The notes under the pieces are model-generated. The model saw only the letters and a list, made by a program, of their open reading frames with translations, ran no database searches and was not told the origin of the DNA. From assembly GCA_050250875.1 (NCBI GenBank), contig JBFWNV010000001.1:682001-746000 (forward strand): a stretch of DNA of 64,000 nt, written 5' to 3'. The DNA is from CAWAYR01 sp050250875. Its GTDB lineage: Bacteria > Acidobacteriota > Vicinamibacteria > Vicinamibacterales > UBA2999. A program made the translations under genes and the position numbers. Of the stretch, positions 47,101-54,205 are shown in pieces. Positions within the stretch are counted from its first letter, which is position 1. The number at the start of each line of letters is the position of its first letter.

Positions 47101-47868
47101 GAGCGTGCCGGTCAGCGAGAGTCCGAACGCGGTGTCGTCGAGCACGCGGGTGATCGGACCGTCGGCGACCACGGTGAGCTCGGGAAACGGCGCGGTCAGC
47201 CTGGTGAGCACTGCGGTGCTGCCGTCGAAGGCGACCTCGCCGGCGACGGCGCCGCTGGTGGTCTGGCGTTGCTCGACCCGTACGTGGACGGCGGCGGCCG
47301 ACAGCGGACCGCCGGCGCCGACGACACCGGGCGCGTCACGCTCGGCGAGCGTCGCCTGCAGGCCGCGGACGGCCACCTCGATATCGCCGCTGCGGTCCAC
47401 GTAGTCGACCTGGAGATTGCGCAGCGTCAGGCCGCGGATGTCGAGGCGGCGCGGCGTGTCCGGCGGCGGCAGCCCCGACGACGGCGGCAGGTTGACGAGG
47501 ACGCCCCCCTCGCGTACCAGCAGCACGCGGCCGTCGTCGACCTCGAGCGAGGTCAGCCGCACGGTGCCGCGGAACACCGCCCACGGCAGGCGGGCGGCGA
47601 CGCGGCGCGCGGCGAAGAACGGCGCATCGGCATGGCCGGGAGCCGACAGGCGAACGTCGGCGAACTCCACGCGGCGCGTGAACAGGTTGTAGTCGAGCGA
47701 CGCCGACTGCAGGTCGAGCGTCCAGGTGGCGCCGACCTGGCGCACCAGCCAGGCCTGCACGCGGGACCGGGCGGGGGGCGTGTGCGCCAGGACGAGCAGG
47801 GCCGCGACCGCCGCTGCCAGCGCCGCGGCCACCCAGACGGCCCGGCGCAGTATTCTCAGCCCCACCAT
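41101..47868 (-). CDS. TamB-TamA fusion: AsmA/TamB-type lipid-transport bridge joined to POTRA and Omp85 barrel
   Basis: 2255 residues. An N-terminal membrane helix (about 8-28, VAAALAAAVAALLVLA) is followed by about 1480 residues of repeated beta-strand segments typical of AsmA/TamB proteins (for example VPHFTVQAQGTTLSGDAHL). The TamB C-terminal domain (DUF490) lies at about 1290-1510, with GGEIFLLGGLYRLNESSI and LNVLFGG. About 1525-1920 hold POTRA-like repeats (YRPADVEAARRRIEAVYRHR, GTPVDLTQWAQARKRVFDTN). A 16-strand Omp85 barrel follows, with VRGY at 2154-2157 and a terminal phenylalanine (YFGIGQVF). In Proteobacteria TamA and TamB are separate proteins that together bridge the envelope; here one chain spans both membranes. 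The role is probably outer-membrane protein or phospholipid insertion. No frameshift is needed. Confidence 0.9.
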   Translation of the reverse strand: MVGLRILRRAVWVAAALAAAVAALLVLAHTPPARSRVQAWLVRQVGATWTLDLQSASLDYNLFTRRVEFADVRLSAPGHADAPFFAARRVAARLPWAVFRGTVRLTSLEVDDGRVLLVREGGVLVNLPPSSGLPPPDTPRRLDIRGLTLRNLQVDYVDRSGDIEVAVRGLQATLAERDAPGVVGAGGPLSAAAVHVRVEQRQTTSGAVAGEVAFDGSTAVLTRLTAPFPELTVVADGPITRVLDDTAFGLSLTGTLDMARLVEWAPPPSPVAGAATFTGTMQGRMAAYEIRAEATAPALRIGRAAPMPLAATLSLTSARALVERFALTAPGPARAPGRPGTVAGRAVYTYGPTGRVELNATWRDLDMDVALAAYDREPLSIASWQDGEAVLTRAAPDAPLGLRASGRSTALARRDRIAVTGRWNVTLADERWIAGHDHHLLDGVHARGTARWPATDDPARAPLTGPLAVDVEHVGRTIRAARRSGIDVSESLEALAGPVHATLELAGSLDEPLVQGRAESPALVLPTGATGTATADVVVGLVDIDVPHFTVQAQGTTLSGDAHLTGTEGRLAGALAGDVTSLSDFARPWLPAAADAFTGTMRFSATLGGTSEVPDVPWRLTSTPLAHAEQAIGTVAAEGRLLGTVVQLDRVRLDQGEGGADLRGSYDYDSGAYDLTLDGRGLRIGQPFVSTGVESVVADLQFRGAGTIDAPGGAGTLRLVPYGGRVAELGGPANVRFRFADGELQSRVFLPQLRAFATIDVVPKAPYVVRGTAIVSQLDVEPLALAAGAVAGTVSGSVGLSATFSGTLEDPSSLGGFVNLQDVAVTAAGVPVRLDRPARLSVRSDDFTVDDLSLHVGSGLLTVQGRFQDPTGAPLRATFDGPLGDVVTLGRVAGVAADVDATGEISATWESRGSIESATSTVAIRNGRLTYLDLPPIEELHTDATFDGTVVEVRDLRAWWEGGDIEGSARLPLALLVPASPDAPPSPGHVDLKISGLSHEALRPWLPSDLVSGLDAHLSATLALDVASAELSGVTGTLVLDEATVTAAGVPISQVRPARMSIAGGVLHFDDVAFSAGEPVVLGGSVAFGEATTLDVTLTGTPGLRPFSVLSPQLAVDGIATLDLRITGTTEAPRVNGRIELEAGEIVMRDPRVIASDIAGPIRFEGDRLVVSGMTGFLNGGSLEASGTVTFAGVDQLGGELSFQARGVAVEYPRDVDSEIDALLVFVPGPGAPLLRGDVRVLRGAYHATISLPALVALNATAAAPPSTSAYLDALRLDIAVSTEDDLLVDNNYGRFEAGADLRLTGTVGRPGVTGRAELREGGEIFLLGGLYRLNESSISFANPNAIAPEISVSMTTQSNGAEETLTLSGTLDRLETTVTSSDPDLTGQSVLNVLFGGNSLGREDALALLSGELLGVTGRAIGLDSLRLERGFGADTVRQDPSLIVEDFDIDPSTRLTLSKRLRTDVEVILSQDLRQSGGLSGVVSYRPFRGVELRATSRDNSDRAYTLRHEISFGGGRAAAAPRRQLPEVAAVQLDGAGADEAALRERLRLGPGDRFDFVKWRDDIDRLHAWYRERRRLEARVRASRADTADGRTALVYRITPGPETELRVEGTQLSSRLARRLESAWSDSVFDRFLLEELEREVALDVVRRNVIGATVEATVAETSPARKVVTVQVRGGEPVGRREIRIEGAAALAPAALVGVLDAQGLADYVWIDPALAVAPLRSHYAAAGYRTARIAPGPPRVEGDRALLAIAVTEGPVTRLAGVAFDGVGDEMRDAVEDAGRLAVDEPYRPADVEAARRRIEAVYRHRGFNDVAVTPAVAIDDAQATAAVQFAVSPGRQQQLSEVVVSGAARTRPTAVVRALGLDPGTPVDLTQWAQARKRVFDTNVFRQVEVRPEPVADDGQGPQPVRARVTVTEWPAWRLRYGLQLNDRSLSEAGGDPTAGRSRDVGVVADVQNRNVFGRAFTLGLYTRLEQDLRSSSGYLSFPTLFGRAIQTNVFATGSRQDLSFDDTAEPEYFRARELVSVEQRIRRSRGFEATYGYRLTHEVYDAFDPEDPFYQNTLIGRFTSTALVDRRDDPFDAATGWFTSFTAERVSNFESGDDTIKLLAAAYHYRRVLGVTVASAVRLGGSFLDPLGFGERFYVGGADTVRGYAEAAAGPKDIRGRAIGGNAQLILNQELRAPIYRWLKGVAFVDAGNVFTANTDIAFRDLDVGYGVGLRLDTPFSLLRLDLGYPAGGGRRRWYFGIGQVF

Positions 47869-47951
47869 CCCATAGTAATTTCGGTCCGCGGCGCGGGAAC
47901 CGGCAGTGTCGGCGGCGCGTCGAGACGGGTAGGATGGTGCGCGGAGGGCTC

Positions 47952-48497
47952 ATGACGATCGGAAGTTTGGTCAGGATCGGGATATCGCTGCTGCTGGGCC
48001 TCGCCGCAGCGGCGGTCGGGAGGGCGCAGAGCGTGGCCGAACTCAAGGTGGGCGACGACGCCCCGAACTTCTCGCTGCGCGGCTCGGACGGCCGCACCCA
48101 CACGCTGGCGGAGTACAAAGGCAAGTCCGCCGTCGTGCTCGCCTGGTTCCCCAAGGCCTTCACCGGTGGTTGAACGATCGAATGCAAGTCGCTCCGTGAG
48201 AGCGGCGCCGCCATTCGAGCCTTCAACGTCGCCTACTTCGCGGTCAGCGTCGACGACGCCGAGCAGAACGCCAAGTTCGCCCAGCACGTCGAGGCCGACT
48301 ATCCCATCCTCGCCGACCCCACCAAGACCACTGCGACCGCCTACGGCGTGCTCGGCATGGCCGGACTGGCCTCGCGCTGGACGTTCTACATCGGCACCGA
48401 CGGCAGGATCCTGCACATCGACAAGGGCGTGAAGGTGGCCAGCGCCGGGCAGGACGTGGCGGACACGCTCGCGCGGCTCAACGTAGCGAAGCGCTGA
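47952..48497 (+). CDS. Secreted AhpC/BCP-type peroxiredoxin, probable selenoprotein (in-frame TGA)
   Basis: 181 residues if TGA at 48171-48173 is read as selenocysteine (U74). ATG 47952 follows GGAGG by five bases. Signal peptide at 1-25 (IGISLLLGLAAAAVG), then a thioredoxin-fold peroxiredoxin: VGDDAPNFSLRGSDGRTHTL, AWFPKAFTGG-U-TIECKSL, VDDAEQNAKF, DYPILADPTKTTATAYGV and SRWTFYIGTDGRILHID. U occupies the exact peroxidatic cysteine position, where homologs read FTGGCTxEC, and C78 could resolve the bond. After TGA the frame stays open for 107 codons with full family conservation to TGA 48495-48497. The hairpin at 48178-48218 fits a bacterial SECIS. The alternative is a nonsense-mutated pseudogene. 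It would reduce peroxides in the periplasm. Confidence 0.8.
48171..48218 (+). promoter_or_regulatory. UGA selenocysteine codon with SECIS-like hairpin
   Basis: UGA at 48171-48173. The lower stem is UCGAAUG (48178-48184) with CAUUCGA (48212-48218). After an internal loop (CAA / GCCGC) the upper stem is GUCGCUC (48188-48194) with GAGCGGC (48200-48206), seven pairs including one U-G. The apical loop is CGUGA, with G as its second base, 23 bases after the UGA. Position, stem size and loop G match the general bacterial SECIS rule. Confidence 0.72.
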
Positions 48498-48510
48498 GAC
48501 GCTCGCTTCT

Positions 48511-48614
48511 CTCGGGGCTCGGGGCTCGGGGCTCGGGGCTCGGGGCTCGGGGCTCGGGGCTCGGGGCTCGGGGCTCGGGGCTCGGGGCTCGGGGCTCGGG
48601 GCTCGGGGCTCGGG
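48511..48614. repeat. Perfect tandem heptamer CTCGGGG, about 14.9 copies
   Basis: Fourteen full CTCGGGG units plus six bases, without a mismatch, directly after the peroxiredoxin stop. A complementary CCGAGCCCCGAG-type run lies at 48708-48735, so the two can fold into a long structure with the hairpin at 48677-48710 inside it. A perfect microsatellite of this size is likely to vary in copy number. Confidence 0.9.
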
Positions 48615-48676
48615 AACAGAGCACACCGCAAGTCGGGCCTCGAGGGCGTTAGCTCCGCGTCGGCACTGCACTGGAA

Positions 48677-48710
48677 GGAACGGTCGGCGCGATCAGCGCC
48701 GACTCGTTCC
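48677..48710. terminator. Hairpin between convergent peroxiredoxin and surface-protein genes
   Basis: GTCGGCGC (48683-48690) and GCGCCGAC (48696-48703) pair perfectly around GATCA; GGAAC and GTTCC continue the stem after a small internal loop. A likely bidirectional terminator. Confidence 0.55.
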
Positions 48711-48736
48711 CGAGCCCCGAGACCCGAGCCCCGGCT

Positions 48737-51709
48737 TCAAGGCACTGCCACCACGACCTCCCCCGTCGCCACGCTGCCGCCGGCGGCGTTGAAGGCGCGC
48801 ACGCGCACGTAGTACGTGGCCGACGGCACGTTGGTGACGAGCAGGGACGGGGCGGCGGTGCGCACGACGGCGGCGTCGGCCGCGCCGGGCGCGTAGCCGG
48901 CCTCGAGCTGATAGCCCGCCGGCGTGCCGCCCGATTGCGGCGGTGTCCACGCGATCGCCACGGTGCGGCCGGAGACCGCCGCGGTCAGGCCGGTCGGGGC
49001 GTTCGGCGCCACCACGGCGCCGGTGACGACGATGGCAACCTCGTTCGACGGCGGACTCACGCCGCAGGCGTTGGTCGCGCGGACGCGCGCATAGTAGGTG
49101 CCGGGCGGCGCCGAGACGACCAGCGCCGTGGCGCTCGACAGAGCGAAGCGGCCGACGTCGGTCGCGCCGGATGTCGAGCCGGCTTCGAGCAGGTAAGCCG
49201 CCGCGGTCGGCGAGCTGCCCCACGCCAGGCTGACGGCGAACCCCGCGAGCGTGTGGCTCAGCGGGCCGGGCGCCACCGGTGCGACGGTGCACGGCGGCGG
49301 GCCGACCTGCACCGTCACTTCGTTCGACGGCGGCCCGTTGCCGAAGACGTTCCGTCCGACGACGCGGACGTAGTAGCGGCCATTCGGCGCGTTGACGGTC
49401 AGCGCGTTCGTGCCGCGCACCGGGAACGCGGCAAGGTCCACGGCACCGGGGACCGACCCGGCGAACACGGTGTAGCTCGACGCGGCGCCGCCGGCGCCCG
49501 GCACCCACGACAGCTGCACGGTGTTGCCGGTGACCGACGAGGTCAGCACCGGCGCCCCGGGCGGGTTGCCCGGCAGCGCCGCGAAGCGCTCGAGCAGGCC
49601 GTCGGCGACCGCGAGGTTGAGCAGCCCGGCGCCATCGGCGATCACCTGCGCCCACGTCGACGTCCTCGCCGTCGGCACGGCCGCCTCGATGTCGTACTCG
49701 CGCTCCGCGTACAACCGGCCGGCGACGAAGGCCGCGCTCGCCGCCACGCGGCCGTTGGCCGGCCGGAACGGCGTCAGCTCCGATCCCGGAATCGAGACCG
49801 CGCCGACCAGCGGCGCGCCGTACGATTCGCCGGCGACGAACACCTGGAAGCCGTCGGTCGCCAGCCCGCGCACGCGCGTGTCGCCGAGCACCACCATCTC
49901 GGGCTGCGACAGCTCGCCGGTGACGGCGTCCACGGCGGCGAAGCCGCGCCGGAACTGGCCGTTCATGGTCACGAAGTCGCCGGCGAGGTAGATCGTCGGA
50001 CCGAGCGGCAGCAGCGTCCGCACCAGGTGCGAGCCGCCGAAGAAGAACGCGCCGACGGCCGGCGCCCACGGCCGCAGCACGCCGTCCACACCCACCGCCG
50101 CGAGCGCCCGTCGCGGCTGGACCGAGAAGACGGTGCCCGTGATCGTGTCGAACTCGCCGGCCAGGTACAGGGCAGCATCGCTGACCGCCATCGACGTGAT
50201 GACGCCGGGAAGCCCGCTGGTCTGCCGCACGACGACGCGCCAGTTCTGATCGACGTCGCCGCTCGTGCGATCGGCGCGCAGCAGCTCACCCGTGGTGGCG
50301 CTGGCGAAGTAGACCCAGGCGCCCTCGACGGCGACCGCCGATACGGGCGAGGCGGTGTGCAGCAGGATGCGGGCGCTGTCGTTGGGGTGCCAGGACGTGG
50401 CGAGGCCAGTGGCGCGGTCGATGGCGGCGAGGTAGCGGCGCGTCAGCCGGTTGGTGGCGGTCGGCCGCGACAACAGCACGCCGCCGGCGGTCACCTCCAG
50501 CGGCTGCGCGATGAGCGGCGTCGGATCCCAGGGATCGAGCAGGGCGTTGCCGACCACCAGCGCCGCCAGCCCCTCGCGGTCGGTGGCGCCCAGCCGCTCG
50601 AAATCGCCGCTCATGTAGAGACGCTGGCCGTCGGTGGCCAGCTGCGTCAGCACCGGCACGTACGGCGTGCCCGAGGCATCGGGCACGCGCTTGGCGAGCA
50701 GCGGCGGGATCCAGGCGGGATCGACCGCGCCGCTGGCCAGCAGCAGCGCTGCCGGCTGCGCGACGTTCTGCCCGTTGATCGCGCCGCTGGCCACGAAGAC
50801 CCGCGCCCCCGCCACCTCGAGATCGGCCGGCGCGACGACGGCCGGGGGCGTCCATCCGCTGCGCGGTTCGAGGGTCGTCAGGTCGTAGGCTTCGAGCAGG
50901 TGGCTCGGCGCCGGCCGGGCGCGGAACAGCGTCCCGCCGCGCAGCCACCAGCGCGGCGCGAGGCTCTCGTCGGCGAGGAGCGTGGCCGACACCGTGAGAT
51001 CGAGCGTCGCCGGCGCCACCGCGCCGAGCCGGTAGTCGGCTTCGAACGGACCACGGACGCGGGCCACGGCCTGCGTGGGGCCGGGCCCGTAGAAGCCGAT
51101 CTCGGCCACGCCGGGATAGACCTGGTAGCCGGTGCGGGCGCCGCTCACCGGGTCGAACGACGCCACCTGCGCGCGCAGGAAGCCGTCGGGACCGACGACG
51201 GAGTTGGCGGCGAGGATGCGGCCGCCGACGGGCACCGGCACGCCGATCGTCAGATCGTCGGGCACCGCCGGATCGACGGCCGGCGCCGCAAAGCCGCGAT
51301 CCCAGAGGCAGTCCTCGCCGATCCGCACGAACGTCGTGCCGGCCGGCGGCGCGAAGGCGCCGTTGACGTCGGCGAAGGCGTCGCCCTCGCGGAGCACGAC
51401 CAGCAGGCCGCCGCGGCCGTCGGGCACGCCGGCGAGGCCGCGCCCGTCGCTGGTCGAGCGGGCGCACTGCGGCCGCGGCAACGCGGTGACGGGATCGTAG
51501 AACTGCTGCTGGCTGGTGGACGGCGTGAAGAGCTGGGTGAACGAACCGCCGACGTAGATCGTGTCGCCGTGCGGCACGACGGTCGTGATCGCGCCGCCCA
51601 GCCGCCACGCCGGCGCAGTTTCGACATCGGCCCGAAGCGCGATCGCCCCGAGCACGACCACGGCGGCGAGCCCGGCGGCGGCCGCCGCGGCCCGGCCCTT
51701 ACTCTTCAC
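48737..51709 (-). CDS. Exported beta-propeller-like protein with three C-terminal fibronectin III domains
   Basis: 990 residues from GTG 51709. N-terminal signal or anchor (AAAAAAGLAAVVVLGAIAL). Residues about 35-690 hold repeated units of the form YxGGxF and LAAxxxxxG (DTIYVGGSFTQL, LYMSGDFERLG, LYLAGEFDTITG, IYLAGDFVTMNG), as in DUF5122-like beta-propellers. Three FnIII domains follow, about 700-990, each with YYVRVRA-type strands and PSNEV ends. Likely a secreted or surface adhesin or binding protein. The start overlaps the topoisomerase A stop by 11 bases, indicating translational coupling, although the functions appear unrelated. Confidence 0.82.
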   Translation of the reverse strand: MKSKGRAAAAAAGLAAVVVLGAIALRADVETAPAWRLGGAITTVVPHGDTIYVGGSFTQLFTPSTSQQQFYDPVTALPRPQCARSTSDGRGLAGVPDGRGGLLVVLREGDAFADVNGAFAPPAGTTFVRIGEDCLWDRGFAAPAVDPAVPDDLTIGVPVPVGGRILAANSVVGPDGFLRAQVASFDPVSGARTGYQVYPGVAEIGFYGPGPTQAVARVRGPFEADYRLGAVAPATLDLTVSATLLADESLAPRWWLRGGTLFRARPAPSHLLEAYDLTTLEPRSGWTPPAVVAPADLEVAGARVFVASGAINGQNVAQPAALLLASGAVDPAWIPPLLAKRVPDASGTPYVPVLTQLATDGQRLYMSGDFERLGATDREGLAALVVGNALLDPWDPTPLIAQPLEVTAGGVLLSRPTATNRLTRRYLAAIDRATGLATSWHPNDSARILLHTASPVSAVAVEGAWVYFASATTGELLRADRTSGDVDQNWRVVVRQTSGLPGVITSMAVSDAALYLAGEFDTITGTVFSVQPRRALAAVGVDGVLRPWAPAVGAFFFGGSHLVRTLLPLGPTIYLAGDFVTMNGQFRRGFAAVDAVTGELSQPEMVVLGDTRVRGLATDGFQVFVAGESYGAPLVGAVSIPGSELTPFRPANGRVAASAAFVAGRLYAEREYDIEAAVPTARTSTWAQVIADGAGLLNLAVADGLLERFAALPGNPPGAPVLTSSVTGNTVQLSWVPGAGGAASSYTVFAGSVPGAVDLAAFPVRGTNALTVNAPNGRYYVRVVGRNVFGNGPPSNEVTVQVGPPPCTVAPVAPGPLSHTLAGFAVSLAWGSSPTAAAYLLEAGSTSGATDVGRFALSSATALVVSAPPGTYYARVRATNACGVSPPSNEVAIVVTGAVVAPNAPTGLTAAVSGRTVAIAWTPPQSGGTPAGYQLEAGYAPGAADAAVVRTAAPSLLVTNVPSATYYVRVRAFNAAGGSVATGEVVVAVP

Positions 51710-54179
51710 TCCATCCTTGTAGCACGGCGGGCGACGGCACCACGCGGGTGAACTGGCCGCGCTGGAGCAGCTCGCGGCCCTTGCCGCCACGGCCGGTCAC
51801 CTCGTACTTGGCGGTGCTCACCGTCTGCTCGGCGCCGCGCGACGTCTCCACGGTGAGCAGGTCGCGATCGCCCTTCGACGCCACGAAGCCGAGCACCCGA
51901 TCGTCGTCGCCGACGAGCTTGATCAGGATCACGCCCTTGCCCGGACCGGCGAGGAAGTTCACCTCGCTCGCCGGACAGAGCATGGCGCGGGCGTCGCGGG
52001 TGGCGGCGATCACGGTTTCGTCCCCGGTGACGACGCTCACGCCGACCACTTCGGCGCCCTCCGCGGGACGGGCGTAGCGGCGGCCGGCGCGGGTCGACGG
52101 CTCGGCGACGTTGGCCAGCGAGAAGCGCAGGCTGTAGCCGTCGCTGGTCACCGCCAGGGCGTGCACCGGCGGCACCGGCACGTCGGCGTCGCCGATGGTC
52201 GCCTGCTCGTCGTCGCCGCCGGCGTTGGCACGGCCGATGTCGCCGATGGCGCGCGGATCGAGGCTGAACGCCGCCACCACCCGCTCGTTGTCCTTGAACT
52301 TGAACAGCCGCTGCACCGGCTCGCCGTAGCCGGTCGACGCCGGCACGTCGACGAAACGCGCGGTGTAGGCGACGCCGAAGTTGGTGAAGAACACCACCGT
52401 CGCGCGGGTGCTGCCGGCCACGGCGGCCAGCACGCTGTCGCCCTCACGCAGACGGGTGGCGGCGAGGTCCTTGACCTCCTTCTGGCGCTTCACCCAGCCG
52501 TCGCGCGAGACGATGACGACGTTGTCCTCCTCGACGATGAACGCCTCGGCGGTGTACTCGGTCTCGTCGGCCTGCTCGATGGCGGTGCGCCGCTTGTCGC
52601 CGTAGGTCTTCTGCACCTGCTCCAGTTCCTCGCGGACCAGCGTCCAGCGGGCGGCGTCGTCCTTGAGCAGCGCGGTGATCTGCCGGGTGCGCGAGCGTTT
52701 CTCCTTGAGTTCGTTCTGGATGACCAGGATCTCGAGGCGAGCCAGGCGGTAGAGCTTCAGCTCGAGGATGGCATCGGTCTGCGCGGCGTCGAGCGCGAAC
52801 CGCTTCATGATCTTCTCGGCGGCGTCGGCCTTGCCGTCCGACTTGCGGATGATGGCGATGATCTCGTCGAGGGCGTCGAAGACCTTCTCGAAGCCCTCGA
52901 GGAGGTGGATGCGCTTCTTCAGCTGCTCGAGCTCGTGCTCCAGCCGGCTCGTGACCACGTCGAGGCGGAAGTGCAGGAAGTACCACAGCATCCGCTTGAG
53001 ATCGAGCCGCTCGGGCCGCCCCGCTTCGGTGTTCTCCGTGGGGACCAGGCAGGTGAGGTTGACGGCGAAGTTGGTCTGCAGCGGCGTGTGCTTGAAGAGG
53101 TACGCCAGCACCATCTTCTCGTCGGCGTCGCGCTTGAGTTCGAGCGCGATGCGGACGTCGTCGGTGGACAGATCCTTGACGTCGACCAGCGGCGGCAGCT
53201 TGCGGGCGGTGATGATGTCGCCGATCTGGTTGCACAGCGCCGACTTGTCCACCGTGTAGGGGATGCTGGTGATGTAGATGGTCTTCTCGGACCGGCCGAC
53301 CGGTCCGGCCTCCCAGGTGGCGCGCAGCCGGATGCTGCCGCTGCCGGTCTGGTAGATCTCCTTCATCTCGTCGGCGGAATTCAGGATCTGGCCGCCGGTC
53401 GGAAAATCCGGCCCCTTGACCCAGCGGCACAACTGCGCCACCGAGAGGTCGGGGTTGTCGAGCAGCTTGATGAGGGCCTGGCAGACCTCGGTGAGGTTGT
53501 GCGGCGGGATGTTGGTGGCCATCCCCACGGCGATCCCGGTGGCGCCGTTGACCAGCAGGTTCGGGATCCGCGACGGCAGCACCACCGGCTCGGTCTTCGT
53601 GCCGTCGTAGTTGGGCCGGAACGGCACCGTCTCCTGGTCGATCTCCTGGAGGATCTCGTCGGAGATGCGGGCCAGCCGGCACTCGGTGTAGCGCATCGCC
53701 GCGGCCGGGTCGCCGTCGAGCGAGCCGAAGTTGCCCGAGCCGTCGATGAGCGGGTAGCGCAGCGAGAACGGCTGCGCCATCCGCACCAGCGTCTCGTAGA
53801 GCGCCGAGTCGCCGTGCGGGTGGTAGCCGCCCATCACGTCGCCGACCACCTTGGCGCACTTGCGGTGCTTGGCGTCGGCGGTGAGGTTCTGCTGCCACAT
53901 CGTGAACAGGATGCGGCGCTGCACCGGCTTCAGGCCGTCGCGCACGTCGGGCAGGGCCCGCGACGTGATCACCGAGAGCGCGTAGTTCAGATACCGCGTC
54001 TGCGCGGCGTCGTGCAGCGCGACGGCGCCATCACCGACGCCGCCGCCGGACGCGCCACCGCCGGTTCCAGCGGGAGGCGGCCCCGGCGGAGGCGGCGACG
54101 GCGGGCCTGCCTCGCCGAGGTCGCCGTCAGGCGACGACGGCGGGTCGAAGAGCGAGGGTTCGGGTTTGCGCTTGGCCAT
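51699..54179 (-). CDS. parC: Type IIA DNA topoisomerase subunit A (ParC/GyrA)
   Basis: 826 residues. A proline/glycine-rich N-terminal extension (about 1-50) precedes the winged-helix/tower core: SRALPDVRDGLKPVQRRIL, GGYHPHGDSALYETLVRMAQ and the catalytic tyrosine in AAAMRYTECRL. The coiled-coil tower runs at about 390-470 (EHELEQLKKRIHLLEGFEKV). The C-terminal beta-pinwheel follows (about 510-826), with a GyrA-box-like GRGGKG only near the end, so ParC is preferred over GyrA. It cleaves and rejoins DNA with the ParE-like subunit encoded at 30879-32777, about 19 kb away. Co-oriented and overlapping with the FnIII gene downstream. Confidence 0.87.
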   Translation of the reverse strand: MAKRKPEPSLFDPPSSPDGDLGEAGPPSPPPPGPPPAGTGGGASGGGVGDGAVALHDAAQTRYLNYALSVITSRALPDVRDGLKPVQRRILFTMWQQNLTADAKHRKCAKVVGDVMGGYHPHGDSALYETLVRMAQPFSLRYPLIDGSGNFGSLDGDPAAAMRYTECRLARISDEILQEIDQETVPFRPNYDGTKTEPVVLPSRIPNLLVNGATGIAVGMATNIPPHNLTEVCQALIKLLDNPDLSVAQLCRWVKGPDFPTGGQILNSADEMKEIYQTGSGSIRLRATWEAGPVGRSEKTIYITSIPYTVDKSALCNQIGDIITARKLPPLVDVKDLSTDDVRIALELKRDADEKMVLAYLFKHTPLQTNFAVNLTCLVPTENTEAGRPERLDLKRMLWYFLHFRLDVVTSRLEHELEQLKKRIHLLEGFEKVFDALDEIIAIIRKSDGKADAAEKIMKRFALDAAQTDAILELKLYRLARLEILVIQNELKEKRSRTRQITALLKDDAARWTLVREELEQVQKTYGDKRRTAIEQADETEYTAEAFIVEEDNVVIVSRDGWVKRQKEVKDLAATRLREGDSVLAAVAGSTRATVVFFTNFGVAYTARFVDVPASTGYGEPVQRLFKFKDNERVVAAFSLDPRAIGDIGRANAGGDDEQATIGDADVPVPPVHALAVTSDGYSLRFSLANVAEPSTRAGRRYARPAEGAEVVGVSVVTGDETVIAATRDARAMLCPASEVNFLAGPGKGVILIKLVGDDDRVLGFVASKGDRDLLTVETSRGAEQTVSTAKYEVTGRGGKGRELLQRGQFTRVVPSPAVLQGWSEE

Positions 54180-54205
54180 GCGGGGCGGCGATCAGGATAT
54201 CAAGG

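Noticed and set aside
45304..47955. Long open frame antisense to the TamB-TamA gene
   Set aside because: Same GC-driven effect; the translation shows no domain, while the opposite strand encodes a coherent 2255-residue protein.
48174..48497. Reading the peroxiredoxin as a pseudogene broken by TGA
   Set aside because: One TGA exactly at the peroxidatic cysteine, full conservation afterwards and a hairpin at the right distance make selenocysteine more likely. It stays open until the Sec genes are checked.
48511..48614. CTCGGGG run as a CRISPR array or part of a coding repeat
   Set aside because: Units are seven bases with no spacers, and the frames encoding SPEPRAP-type repeats lie after a stop and have no start or homolog.
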